A stretch of 64,000 nt of DNA from Pandoraea commovens (GTDB taxonomy: Bacteria > Pseudomonadota > Gammaproteobacteria > Burkholderiales > Burkholderiaceae), in NCBI RefSeq assembly GCF_902459615.1, contig NZ_CABPSA010000001.1, positions 930,001 to 994,000 of the forward strand. Reading direction: 5' to 3'. The position numbers and the translations under genes are program-made. Shown piece after piece: positions 1 through 7,044 of the stretch (position 1 is the first letter of the stretch; the number at the start of each line of letters is the position of its first letter). Under the pieces are notes generated by a model, which saw nothing but the letters and a program-made list of their open reading frames with translations, had not been told where the DNA came from and did not search any database.

Positions 1-402
1 CAGTGGGTCGGAAAAATGCTCGTGCTGGCCGGCGCGAACTCTGACGTGCACCGACTGGTGTTCTCGGGCTCAGTATCTGCGTCGGTGGCAGCGGATGCCG
101 TAAAGCAACACGGCGAGCAGGCTGGTGCGTTTCTCTCTGGCGAATTGGAAAAGGCGTCTGTTGGCGGCAAGAAGAAAGTCACAGCCGCTTCGATCAAGGG
201 GAAGTCTTACCCGCGCAAGGCCGTCAGCGCGTACGTCGAGCGAGTCGGCGCATTCGTTTCGGCTTTTCCCGAAGCGCAGCTCACGGCCATCGCGAAAACT
301 GAAACTGACTTTCAGGTGACGGTCAGCGCGATGGCGCTGCGCGAGTTGCTCGCCGCTCATACCGACATCAGCGCCAAGGGCGCAAAGCCGAAGGAGGTAT
401 GA
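1..402 (+). CDS. ParB-like phage protein, C-terminal part
   Basis: The frame is open to the first base of the window, so the N-terminus is missing. What remains resembles the region after the helix-turn-helix in phage ParB-like proteins: a stretch about failing and missing residues (SGSVSASVAADAVKQHGEQA), then a Lys-rich KVTAASIKGK segment and a helical tail. By analogy the missing part would carry the ParB/Srx nuclease-like and HTH domains that bind DNA. It ends in an AAGGAGGT ribosome site that serves the next gene, so the two are translated as a pair. The assignment rests on pattern memory of the family and is moderate. Confidence 0.5.
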   Translation, partial: QWVGKMLVLAGANSDVHRLVFSGSVSASVAADAVKQHGEQAGAFLSGELEKASVGGKKKVTAASIKGKSYPRKAVSAYVERVGAFVSAFPEAQLTAIAKTETDFQVTVSAMALRELLAAHTDISAKGAKPKEV

Positions 403-404
403 CC

Positions 405-926
405 ATGCGAATCTGGATGCCGAAGCTGGTGGCGTACACGATCATCGGATACGCCCAACTCAAGCCCTATTTCGATCTTCACGGCTATATGCGCCGCTGG
501 TGGCTCCGCAAGCCGACGGGACACGATGCGAGCGCCGCCGCCGACGGCCGTCGCGATACTTCGTGGGGTGCCCGCGTGCACAACACGCTCCGCAGCGACG
601 AAGGTCGGGATCTGCATGACCACCCGTGGTGGAGCATCTCTATCGTGCTGCTGGGTGGCTATTGGGAAATCATGCCGACGGAGCAAGAGCAGCCCGCGCG
701 GCTGGACAGCCAGCCGGAAACGCCACTGCTGCGCGGTTATCGGCGCGTCTGGCGCGGCCCCGGTTCAATCGTGTTCCGTAAGGCCACGGACCGGCACCGG
801 CTCGAAATCCCCGAAGGCAAGGACTCATGGTCCCTGTTCATCATGGGGCCGTGGCAGCGCAACTGGGGCTTCCACACGACGACAAGCTGGGTTCCATGGC
901 GCGAGTACGTCAAGCAGCCCGATTGA
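405..926 (+). CDS. phage protein with cupin-like HDHP motif
   Basis: A 173-residue protein. An ATG at 399 is only one base from the AAGGAGG at 391-397, so the ATG at 405, seven bases away, is the better start. The middle has RVHNTLRSDEGRDLHDHPWW and later RHRLEIPEGKDSW, an arrangement of histidines typical of small cupin-fold proteins that bind a metal. The product is Trp-rich at both ends. No enzymatic activity can be read from it. It lies in the plus-strand phage cassette, directly behind the ParB-like gene. Confidence 0.55.
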   Translation: MRIWMPKLVAYTIIGYAQLKPYFDLHGYMRRWWLRKPTGHDASAAADGRRDTSWGARVHNTLRSDEGRDLHDHPWWSISIVLLGGYWEIMPTEQEQPARLDSQPETPLLRGYRRVWRGPGSIVFRKATDRHRLEIPEGKDSWSLFIMGPWQRNWGFHTTTSWVPWREYVKQPD

Positions 927-940
927 GTAAGCTGGCGCGC

Positions 941-1630
941 CTAATGCGCTGGCCGTGCATACAGTTCCTCGGGTGTAGGAACCGCAGAGACTGGGGACGC
1001 TGCACGCTCGCACTCTCTCGCAGCGATTACCAGCAATGAAAACGGCACAGCCATCATTCCCCGTATTTTTTTCACCTCGTCTTCACCTAAGCAATACAGC
1101 GTGCCCTGATACGCTCCCCATTCGTCCGCAATCTCCCGAAGTGTCAGGTCGAAAAGTGAGAGACCGCGCGCCAGACGAAAAGCGCAGCGATTGGGCAGAG
1201 GGCTGAGGGCGATGAGTTGGTCTGATGTGACGGCAAAGGTTCGTTGTGTCGTAGCCCAGTCCACAAGTCTTGAGACCGTAATCAGGTCGCCCTGGGGGAT
1301 CGTCGGAAACTGCATCGCTACGCAGAAATCCGTTTGCCGGACAACAAAGTCATTAAGAGTCGGAGATATCTGAGCCGCAACTAAAGAGGCTCGGTCCGCT
1401 CCTTCCTGCCCCCTCCTGCGCAACTCTGCTGTCGCCAACCCCAGAGATACAACGACAGCTCCAACGGTTCCTAATGCCGTTGCGATATCAACCCAGTCCT
1501 TGTTTTTTGCCTGTATCACTACAGTGGGCCAAGGCCAGATGTACGCCACAACGAGGCCGAGGGCTAACCCAAAAGCAACGAGCAATAACGCCTTTCCGGT
1601 CTTCAAGAACTCTCGATCAGCTTGTTGCAT
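941..1630 (-). CDS. accessory two-helix membrane protein (moron 1)
   Basis: A 229-residue protein on the strand opposite to its phage neighbours. Two hydrophobic helices (about 12-32 and 46-66) are separated by a short segment containing KDW and followed by a charged stretch (AELRRRGQEGADR) and about 150 soluble residues, presumably cytoplasmic. The layout closely matches the protein at 4495-5070, including an Asp-Trp just before helix 2. Reversed orientation and its own upstream sequence suggest a moron, a prophage gene expressed in the lysogen. Superinfection exclusion or defence is a possible role, but that is inference. The function is unknown. Confidence 0.65.
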   Translation of the reverse strand: MQQADREFLKTGKALLLVAFGLALGLVVAYIWPWPTVVIQAKNKDWVDIATALGTVGAVVVSLGLATAELRRRGQEGADRASLVAAQISPTLNDFVVRQTDFCVAMQFPTIPQGDLITVSRLVDWATTQRTFAVTSDQLIALSPLPNRCAFRLARGLSLFDLTLREIADEWGAYQGTLYCLGEDEVKKIRGMMAVPFSLLVIAARECERAASPVSAVPTPEELYARPAH

Positions 1631-1649
1631 TTCTTTTCCCCGAAGTTTT

Positions 1650-1665
1650 CAGGAATCCTAGCATG
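1650..1665. promoter_or_regulatory. recurrent junction element, copy 1
   Basis: CAGGAATCCTAGCATG, with closely similar copies at 5091-5106 and 7028-7044. On the plus strand it gives AGGA eight bases before the ATG of the next gene. On the minus strand it reads TGCTAGGAT, an extended -10-like sequence pointing toward the accessory gene. Each copy sits between a minus-strand accessory gene and a plus-strand start codon. Confidence 0.55.
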
Positions 1666-2049
1666 GCAAAACTTCTCGCCGCTCTCAGCGCAGTTGCGAT
1701 TGCTCTCGTCCTTTCCGCGTGTTCCAACGATGCGAACGTCGCCTCGCACAATCTCTCGAAAGCTGCCGACAACTTCGAGATCAATCGCCGGATCGTCTTC
1801 TACAACGGCATCACCGGCGAATACATGCTGACCATCGAAGGACTTTGCTCTCGCGACAACGACAGCACGCCAACGAAGCTGGCAATCGTCTGCAAGGTCG
1901 GCCCGAACGAGTACAAAAAGCACTTCCTCGGCCTGTCCGACAACGTCACCTACTTCATCGAGCAACTCGAACCGGCCAAGGCCAGCGTCTATCACTACGC
2001 AGTGACCTTCAAGCCGTCGGTGATCGTCCCAGACATCACGGTCAAATGA
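1663..2049 (+). CDS. small phage-region lipoprotein
   Basis: A 128-residue protein. It starts with a type II signal peptide (MAKLLAALSAVAIALVLSAC) whose lipobox LSAC predicts lipidation at Cys20. The mature part (about 108 residues) is polar and contains two further cysteines (LCSRDN and IVCKVG) that could form a disulfide. No family is recognised. Translation starts inside the recurrent junction element. A lipoprotein in a prophage early region could act at the envelope of the lysogen, for example in exclusion of other phages, but nothing in the sequence proves this. Confidence 0.7.
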   Translation: MAKLLAALSAVAIALVLSACSNDANVASHNLSKAADNFEINRRIVFYNGITGEYMLTIEGLCSRDNDSTPTKLAIVCKVGPNEYKKHFLGLSDNVTYFIEQLEPAKASVYHYAVTFKPSVIVPDITVK

Positions 2050-2085
2050 GCGCCGCCTGACAGGCGCATCTACCCGGAGAGACAC

Positions 2086-2715
2086 ATGAGTAAAGCAATC
2101 GTTACTGTGAAACCGAACATCGTGAAGGCGATGACTCACTTTGCCGCGAAATCGGACATTCGGTATTACCTCAACGGCATCTTGGTCGAATTCGTCGGCT
2201 CTGATGCTTTCCTTGTGGCAACGAACGGCCATCGCCTTGCTGCGTTTCGTGGATCGGCCGATGCTCCGGTCGATAAGCCGCGCCTGGCTATCGTGCCGAA
2301 TGAACTGTTTCGGTACGTCGACGCGAAACGGTCAGCGCAACCGGTCGCCATTCATGTGGATGACGACGACACCGTCGGCGTCACGCAAGGACACGTCACG
2401 ATGTCGGCGAAGGCAATCCCCGGCATCTTCCCCAACTGGCGGAAAGTCGTTCCGTCCACACTGTCCGGAGAACTGGCCCAATTCAATCCGGCACTACTTG
2501 CCGACATTCGAACAGTCACCCGGCTCGTCCACGGTAGCGACGGATACCCGCATATCCGACATAACGGCCAAGGCGCGGCCCTGGTGGATATCGGCGACGA
2601 GAACTTCGTAATCGTCGTTATGCCTTTCCGACACGACGACAAGCCGTTCAAAACGCCTGACTGGGCACTCTCGAAGGAATCCGAGCCGACCTCCGAAGTC
2701 GAGGCGGTCGCATGA
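2086..2715 (+). CDS. DNA polymerase III beta (sliding clamp)-like phage protein
   Basis: A 209-residue protein with a good ribosome site (GGAGAGACAC before the ATG). The N-terminal part shows the clamp signature: KSDIRYYLNGILVEF followed by LVATNGHRLAAF, equivalent to the RYYLNG and ATDGHRLA segments of DnaN. The bacterial clamp has three such domains in about 366 residues, so this is a shortened version. It could be a phage clamp loaded on replicating DNA or a competitor of the host clamp. The next gene overlaps its stop codon by four bases, which implies coupled translation. Confidence 0.7.
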   Translation: MSKAIVTVKPNIVKAMTHFAAKSDIRYYLNGILVEFVGSDAFLVATNGHRLAAFRGSADAPVDKPRLAIVPNELFRYVDAKRSAQPVAIHVDDDDTVGVTQGHVTMSAKAIPGIFPNWRKVVPSTLSGELAQFNPALLADIRTVTRLVHGSDGYPHIRHNGQGAALVDIGDENFVIVVMPFRHDDKPFKTPDWALSKESEPTSEVEAVA

Positions 2716-2996
2716 GCCCCTACGACCCCCGCCCCGAAGGGCTGAATACCCAGCCAGCGCCGCCGTCTGTGGTGGAGACGATTGCCGAAGGCAGCAACCG
2801 CAACCCTCCGCCGACTTACGCCAAGCCAGCCCCACCGCCCGCACCGCCGCCGTTGATTGGGAATGCGGGGCTTCGCGTCCCCGAAATGCTGCCGCCCGCG
2901 ACTGAGTCAGGCGAGGCCGGATACGTCGACGGCTGGAACGCCTGCATTGGCGAGTTTCTTCGCTTGAATAGGCCTTCGGGCAAGGCGAAATCATGA
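2712..2996 (+). CDS. small proline-rich phage protein
   Basis: A 94-residue protein that overlaps the clamp-like gene by ATGA. The first half is very rich in proline (PPPTYAKPAPPPAPPPLIG) and probably disordered. The C-terminal part (GYVDGWNACIGEFLRL) resembles short helices found in other small phage proteins of Burkholderia. The tight overlaps on both sides support real coding. No function can be assigned. Confidence 0.6.
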   Translation: MSPYDPRPEGLNTQPAPPSVVETIAEGSNRNPPPTYAKPAPPPAPPPLIGNAGLRVPEMLPPATESGEAGYVDGWNACIGEFLRLNRPSGKAKS

Positions 2997-3247
2997 GCAC
3001 CCGCACCTGGCATAAGGGACCGCCTCCGCATGTGGGGTGGTGGAATGCCAACTCCATTCGATCCGATGTCCTCTGGCGCTGGTGGAACGGCAAGGGCTGG
3101 AGCCTGCCTTCAATTGATGACTTCGACCCGCATGTAGCCGCCCGCAGGGCAGCCACCCCGTGCGCGTTCGACGACATCGAATGGACCGACTACTGGCCCG
3201 AGAACGCACGCGTGCCGCGCGTTAATCCGAATGAGGTGGAAACGTGA
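2993..3247 (+). CDS. small Trp-rich phage protein
   Basis: An 84-residue protein that starts by ATGA overlap inside the end of the proline-rich gene. It has eight tryptophans, several in WW pairs (GWWNAN, RWWNGKGW), a pattern common in short phage proteins. No motif identifies an activity. Overlap with both neighbours makes it part of one polycistronic unit. Confidence 0.6.
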   Translation: MSTRTWHKGPPPHVGWWNANSIRSDVLWRWWNGKGWSLPSIDDFDPHVAARRAATPCAFDDIEWTDYWPENARVPRVNPNEVET

Positions 3248-3615
3248 GCTGCTACTGCGATTACGACGTTCAGCCGACCCTCTACACGAAGAAGGTCCAC
3301 ACGGCGCGCAAGACGCACAGGTGCGGCGAATGTGGCCGGACAATCGCGCGCGGCGAAGCCTACGAGAAGGTCGTCGGCGTTTGGGACGGGTGCCTCGACA
3401 TGTACAAGACGTGCCGCCATTGCACCGATGCGCGTCAGTACGTGAAGGCCCATGTCCCATGCGCATGCTTGGCACACGGCAACTTGCACGAAGACATGAT
3501 CGAGACCGTTCGCGGGTACCAGAGCCAGTCCCCCGGCCTTCTCTTCGGCCTCTACCGCTTCATGGTCGCCGCAAAGCGTGCTGGCCGCCTCGCACTGGAG
3601 AACCAGAATGCATGA
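3244..3615 (+). CDS. phage protein with zinc-ribbon-like cysteines
   Basis: A 123-residue protein that overlaps the preceding stop. It has a Cys pair CGEC, preceded by MSCYC and followed by CRHC and CAC motifs, which suggests a zinc-binding fold. The spacing KTHRCGECGRTIARGE is typical of small zinc fingers in phage proteins. DNA or protein binding is plausible but unproven. It ends seven bases inside the next gene. Confidence 0.6.
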   Translation: MSCYCDYDVQPTLYTKKVHTARKTHRCGECGRTIARGEAYEKVVGVWDGCLDMYKTCRHCTDARQYVKAHVPCACLAHGNLHEDMIETVRGYQSQSPGLLFGLYRFMVAAKRAGRLALENQNA

Positions 3616-4477
3616 CCTCAAGACCGTGACGTTGCAGCGCACGCGCGAGCAATGGGAGAAATGCGACCCAGAAGCAATGTGCCATATGTCGCAAGCCGCG
3701 ATCTTCCACGCGCTGACCGATGCGAAGCGGGACGTTATCGCTCTGCACGACGCGCTCGCCGCCGCCCCCACGCCAGCCGCACAGAGCGCAGGGCAAGAGG
3801 CGGTGGCCGGATTAAAGAAGGTGTCGAATGGCCGAGGAAACGCCAAGATTACTTTGGGCGCGACATCGGTGGGATTGAATCTGCCGGACGGCGAATATTC
3901 GCTCTACGCAGCGCCCGTGAATGGCGGCGAGCGCGAGACGATCCGCGGGCAAGCCGACAAGATCGCCGAACTGCAAGCACTGCTCGATACCTATGTCGCA
4001 GATGCGCCGCAGCCGCGCCCCCCTATCGATTGGACCGCCGTACATAAGGCCCTGCACAAAGGACGCCCCGTCCCCGAGTTCGTATCCATCGACCAAGCAC
4101 TATCGCCGGTCACGGCCCTCTCGTCTCCCGCGAAGGTGAGCGGGGATGACGCCGGATTGCCGCCCCTTCCTGTGCCGGAAATGCCGCACGGGTCTCGCGA
4201 TTACTTCAGCGCCGGGCAGATGCGCGAGTATGCCCGCGCTACGCTGTCGGCGGATGGCGGGGATGACGCGAAGTTGCTCGACTGGCTGCGCGATGAAACG
4301 TGTGATCTTCGCGCGATCAACGTTCCTACCGGTGGCGATGACTTCGATGTTCGGTGGGTGGTGGAAGAACACCAGATGCCCTATCCTCGGGCCCGCGAAA
4401 TCGGCCGCTCGTTCACTGATGACCCGCGCGACGCTATCCGCGCCGCCATTGCCGCCAGTACGGCGAAGGGGGTGTGA
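3608..4477 (+). CDS. phage protein of unknown function
   Basis: A 289-residue protein. The start at MHDLKTV was chosen because it overlaps the end of the zinc-ribbon gene, as elsewhere in this cassette. The N-terminal third is helical, with a Glu/Gln-rich heptad-like stretch (ADKIAELQALLDTY). The middle is Pro-rich and likely flexible. The C-terminus is acidic (LLDWLRDETCDLRAI). I recall similar domain mixtures in Burkholderia phages but know no function. The next plus-strand frame begins in its stop codon and is cut short by an accessory gene. Confidence 0.6.
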   Translation: MHDLKTVTLQRTREQWEKCDPEAMCHMSQAAIFHALTDAKRDVIALHDALAAAPTPAAQSAGQEAVAGLKKVSNGRGNAKITLGATSVGLNLPDGEYSLYAAPVNGGERETIRGQADKIAELQALLDTYVADAPQPRPPIDWTAVHKALHKGRPVPEFVSIDQALSPVTALSSPAKVSGDDAGLPPLPVPEMPHGSRDYFSAGQMREYARATLSADGGDDAKLLDWLRDETCDLRAINVPTGGDDFDVRWVVEEHQMPYPRAREIGRSFTDDPRDAIRAAIAASTAKGV

Positions 4478-4548
4478 TGACAAGCACGCGCAGGCTAGAA
4501 ATCAATGCCCATGATCACTCCGTAAGCTTTCAAAGCCTCATTGCGTAG
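4477..4548 (+). pseudogene. truncated start of a phage gene at accessory gene 2
   Basis: The ATG overlaps the previous stop (TGATG), as for the intact genes of this cassette, but the frame stops after 23 codons. From 4495 onward it runs through the 3' end of the minus-strand accessory gene. The simplest reading is that the first six codons belong to a former plus-strand gene whose remainder was replaced when the accessory gene entered. A genuine tiny peptide is not excluded. Confidence 0.4.
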
Positions 4549-5070
4549 CTTGTTGAGCGACTCAACGTCACTTTGCCTCAATGGCCTAAAGCTGGGGTGC
4601 GTACGCGCCAGAACCAGCCGAGTCGTTTGCATCAACGATCGTCGGAGCACACCTATGGCCCCAAGGTGTTCACGATCGCGTGCTCGCAGCCGACACCAAG
4701 CAAGTCTTTCAAGCATGTCCGCAATATCGTTGTCCTCAATGTTCGCGCTGAGCAGCAACCCCTCCCGGCAGTCAATGAATTGATTGAGAAAATCCAACAC
4801 ATCAGAGCTCATCCAGCGCGATTCAACGTCATACCGGAAATCATTAGCCTTTTCCGCCTCGACTCGAAGGGTGACCTCACGCTTTCGCTGATCGTTCGCT
4901 ATCGCGAAGGCCCCCAGTATGGCGGCAATCGAACCAATTGCCTGAACCCAGGCTGCCCAATCGGATGTCGAAAGGCAAAAAATTGAGTGCGCAGAAATTA
5001 CACCGCCGAGTGCAAATACGGCCGCGCAATAGACCCAAAGCCCCCACGGAACTCCAATCCACAACGTCAT
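4495..5070 (-). CDS. accessory two-helix membrane protein (moron 2)
   Basis: A 191-residue protein, minus strand. Of two adjacent ATGs the one at 5070 fits the GGGGG ribosome site better than the one at 5073. Two hydrophobic helices (about 5-25 and 38-55) flank a short loop with SDWAAW. A charged segment NDQRKREV and about 125 soluble residues follow. This is the same plan as the gene at 941-1630, with weak sequence similarity, so I take them as two members of one broad group. The function is unknown. Membrane-anchored prophage effectors such as exclusion proteins often look like this. Confidence 0.65.
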   Translation of the reverse strand: MTLWIGVPWGLWVYCAAVFALGGVISAHSIFCLSTSDWAAWVQAIGSIAAILGAFAIANDQRKREVTLRVEAEKANDFRYDVESRWMSSDVLDFLNQFIDCREGLLLSANIEDNDIADMLERLAWCRLRARDREHLGAIGVLRRSLMQTTRLVLARTHPSFRPLRQSDVESLNKLRNEALKAYGVIMGIDF

Positions 5071-5090
5071 CATGCCCCCTATTCTTCTTC

Positions 5091-5106
5091 GAGGAATCCT
5101 AGCATG
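5091..5106. promoter_or_regulatory. recurrent junction element, copy 2
   Basis: GAGGAATCCTAGCATG, identical over 15 of 16 bases to the copy at 1650-1665. It again lies between a minus-strand accessory gene and a plus-strand ATG, with AGGA placed as a ribosome site for the plus gene and TGCTAGGAT facing the minus gene. Confidence 0.55.
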
Positions 5107-5292
5107 ACCGTCGCCGACCTTATCGAAGAGCTCAGCAAGCACCCTCGGCATCACGTCGTCGTCATTCAGACGGAAGGCGAAAACTTCGAGGGCAACCCGT
5201 TTTTCTTTCTCACCCCTGTGGCAGAAGTGGGCTCCGAAAGCGGCTACTGCCAGGCAGGCCCCGTTGTCACGCTATACGGCGCTCACTACTGA
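5104..5292 (+). CDS. small phage protein
   Basis: A 62-residue protein that starts inside the second junction element. The N-terminus (TVADLIEELSKHPRHHVVVIQ) resembles short proteins seen in many Proteobacterial phages, in which a helix is followed by a beta hairpin. No catalytic residues are evident. The next gene follows after 14 bases with an AAAGGACG ribosome site. Confidence 0.6.
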   Translation: MTVADLIEELSKHPRHHVVVIQTEGENFEGNPFFFLTPVAEVGSESGYCQAGPVVTLYGAHY

Positions 5293-5306
5293 AAGGACGA
5301 ACGATC

Positions 5307-5657
5307 ATGAGTGGATTCTGTGTGTATGGCCGCTCGCGCCAAGTGGCGATCGAGCGCGCGAAGAACAAGGTCCCGACCCACGAAGGAAAGCGGCTGCTTT
5401 CCGAAACGGAGTGGATGGAGCGGGTGCGCGCGGCGGCCGACGAGAAGTATCTGTCGATGAAGCCCGTGAAAGTGACGCAAGAATTTGATGCGCCGCAGTT
5501 TGCCGAGGAGTTCATTGCCCTCGTCGAGCGTTGCAACACCGCCGACCTCGCCAACCTGAAGATCATGTGCCAGGGAGCGAAAACTAAGGCAGACGGGACG
5601 CCGATGGTGAACAAGGACGGTTCGCCGAAAACCGGATGGGTGCCCTTCCGAGCATGA
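5307..5657 (+). CDS. small phage protein upstream of the methyltransferase
   Basis: A 116-residue protein with a clear ribosome site (AAAGGACGAACGATC-ATG). It is basic and helical in the first half. The C-terminus ends in TGWVPFRA, and its stop codon overlaps the methyltransferase start by four bases, so the two are probably translated together. I do not recognise a family. Confidence 0.6.
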   Translation: MSGFCVYGRSRQVAIERAKNKVPTHEGKRLLSETEWMERVRAAADEKYLSMKPVKVTQEFDAPQFAEEFIALVERCNTADLANLKIMCQGAKTKADGTPMVNKDGSPKTGWVPFRA

Positions 5658-6667
5658 GCGGCGCCTACTACAACGAGCATGACGAGTACGCCGCACGCTG
5701 GCTCCGCAACCTCATCGCCGCTGGGCACATCGCGCCTGGCGACGTCGACACGAGAGATATCCGCGATGTTCGACCTGATGACCTCCGAGGCTACACACAG
5801 TGCCACTTCTTCGCAGGTATCGGCGTCTGGTCCTACGCCCTGCGATTGGCTGGCTGGCCTGACGATCGACCTGTTTGGACTGGTTCCTGTCCGTGCCAAC
5901 CTTTCAGCGCGGCAGGCGCAGGACTTGGGTTTGCTGACGAGCGGCACCTCTGGCCGCACTGGTTCCACCTCATCCGCGAGTGCATGCCTCCAGCGGTCTT
6001 TGGAGAGCAAGTTGCGAGCAAGGACGTCGATGCTTGGATCGACCTTGTACAAGATGACATGGAAGGCTTGGGACACGCCTTCGCAGCGATCGCGTTTCCG
6101 TCTGCGAGCGTCGGTGCCCCGCACATCCGAGACCGGACTTACTGGATGGCCCACTCCGCGAGCAAACGACGGAACTGGCGCACAAGTTCAGCCGGGGTTG
6201 CAGGGCGGCCTGTCACTTCGCCAAACGGCGCAATTGTCGGGCTGGCCGACCCCGACGACGCGCGATCACAAGGACGGAGCGGAGTGCCAGAACGTGCCGC
6301 TGAACGCACTACTCGGGCGAGTGGCATGGCTGGCGGGATGGCCGACGCCATCCTGCAACAACGATCGGACGGGCAATCCGGATTCGGCCATGTCGATCAC
6401 GCGGGCGGACGGAACGAAAGTGCAGCAGCGCCTTCAGGACTTCGCAGCGATCTGCGGCCCAGCCCGACTAACGGCTTCTGGCGAGATGCTGATTGGCTCT
6501 TCTGCCGGGATGGAAAGTGGCGGCCAGTTGAACCCGGCACATTCCCGCTGGCTCATGGGGCTGCCGCGCGAGTGGGACGACTGCGCGCCTACGGCAACGC
6601 GATCAACGCGGAACAAGCGGCCGAGTTCATCCGGTGCGCAGGCGAAGCGATCGAGGAAATAGCATGA
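5654..6667 (+). CDS. dcm: phage C5-cytosine DNA methyltransferase
   Basis: A 337-residue protein that starts at the ATGAGC overlapping the upstream stop. It transfers a methyl group from S-adenosylmethionine to cytosine C5 in DNA. Visible motifs in order are motif I HFFAGIG, motif IV with the catalytic cysteine in GSCPCQPFSAAG, motif VI as VFGEQV (Glu kept, the usual Asn is Gln), a motif VIII-like PHIRDRTYW, and motif X-like RAYGNAINAEQ. The region between is Gly/Ala-rich and should hold the target recognition part. No partner endonuclease is seen, which suggests an orphan phage enzyme that protects DNA from host restriction. A second open frame lies wholly inside this gene. Confidence 0.85.
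   Translation: MSGAYYNEHDEYAARWLRNLIAAGHIAPGDVDTRDIRDVRPDDLRGYTQCHFFAGIGVWSYALRLAGWPDDRPVWTGSCPCQPFSAAGAGLGFADERHLWPHWFHLIRECMPPAVFGEQVASKDVDAWIDLVQDDMEGLGHAFAAIAFPSASVGAPHIRDRTYWMAHSASKRRNWRTSSAGVAGRPVTSPNGAIVGLADPDDARSQGRSGVPERAAERTTRASGMAGGMADAILQQRSDGQSGFGHVDHAGGRNESAAAPSGLRSDLRPSPTNGFWRDADWLFCRDGKWRPVEPGTFPLAHGAAARVGRLRAYGNAINAEQAAEFIRCAGEAIEEIA
5766..6662 (+). CDS. overprinted phage protein inside dcm (+1 frame)
   Basis: This frame lies completely within the methyltransferase gene, shifted by +1, and is open from 5679. The ATG at 5766 gives 298 residues starting MFDLMTSEA. From memory, this N-terminus, the repeated GWPTP segments and the end RWLMGLPREWDDCAP are typical of a protein family present in many phages and often labelled methyltransferase-like. 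If so, both frames are under selection. The SD is weak (GAGAGAT before the ATG), so translation may be coupled or low. The biochemical role is unknown. Caution: GC-rich DNA here yields other long false frames. Confidence 0.6.
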   Translation: MFDLMTSEATHSATSSQVSASGPTPCDWLAGLTIDLFGLVPVRANLSARQAQDLGLLTSGTSGRTGSTSSASACLQRSLESKLRARTSMLGSTLYKMTWKAWDTPSQRSRFRLRASVPRTSETGLTGWPTPRANDGTGAQVQPGLQGGLSLRQTAQLSGWPTPTTRDHKDGAECQNVPLNALLGRVAWLAGWPTPSCNNDRTGNPDSAMSITRADGTKVQQRLQDFAAICGPARLTASGEMLIGSSAGMESGGQLNPAHSRWLMGLPREWDDCAPTATRSTRNKRPSSSGAQAKRSRK

Positions 6668-6711
6668 CCACCCACCCGGCCACGGCCGAAGCACTGAACT
6701 GTCAGAGGTAG
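6664..6711 (+). pseudogene. short frame overlapping the dcm stop
   Basis: The ATG overlaps the methyltransferase stop (ATGA) exactly as the true genes in this cassette do, but the frame ends after 15 codons, 50 bases before the third accessory gene. It is probably the head of a gene lost when that accessory gene was acquired. It could also be a non-functional chance frame. Confidence 0.3.
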
Positions 6712-6761
6712 GTCATGTCGGTTAAGTCAGGGGGATAAGGGGCGCGCCCATGGTGACTGAT

Positions 6762-6998
6762 CTATGCTTGACGTGACTTATATTTCGCGTCGCCATACAC
6801 GCTTGCGTTCGGTAGATTCGCGTGCACCCATTCTGTCGCCGCCATGTGTGCCTCGGCATCGGAAGAATATTCCGCGGTGCTCGTTATCTCGAGGCCGGCT
6901 CGGCTGCCACCGTCGAAGTAGCCAAAGACGACCCATCGAAACGCCCCGTCCTTTTCGGGTCGCACCGCGGTGCAAAAGTAGTCCGCCTCATATTTCAT
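6762..6998 (-). CDS. small accessory protein (moron 3)
   Basis: A 78-residue minus-strand protein. The start MKYEADYF was chosen because the sequence before it contains TTGGAGGGAAATTGCGTC with an SD-like GGAGGG. The protein is acidic and aromatic, with a beta-rich first half (FRWVVFGYFDGGS) and a helix with HMAATEWVHANL. No membrane helix is present, so it is not related to the other two accessory genes, but it has the same reversed position next to a junction element. The function is unknown. Confidence 0.5.
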   Translation of the reverse strand: MKYEADYFCTAVRPEKDGAFRWVVFGYFDGGSRAGLEITSTAEYSSDAEAHMAATEWVHANLPNASVYGDAKYKSRQA

Positions 6999-7027
6999 GA
7001 CGCAATTTCCCTCCAACATACGCCTTC

Positions 7028-7044
7028 GAAGAAATCCTAGCATG
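7028..7044. promoter_or_regulatory. recurrent junction element, copy 3
   Basis: GAAGAAATCCTAGCATG. It shares AATCCTAGCATG with the other two copies, and also CTTCGA just before it with copy 2. It lies 29 bases upstream of the minus-strand start at 6998 and contains the ATG of a short plus-strand frame. Confidence 0.5.
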
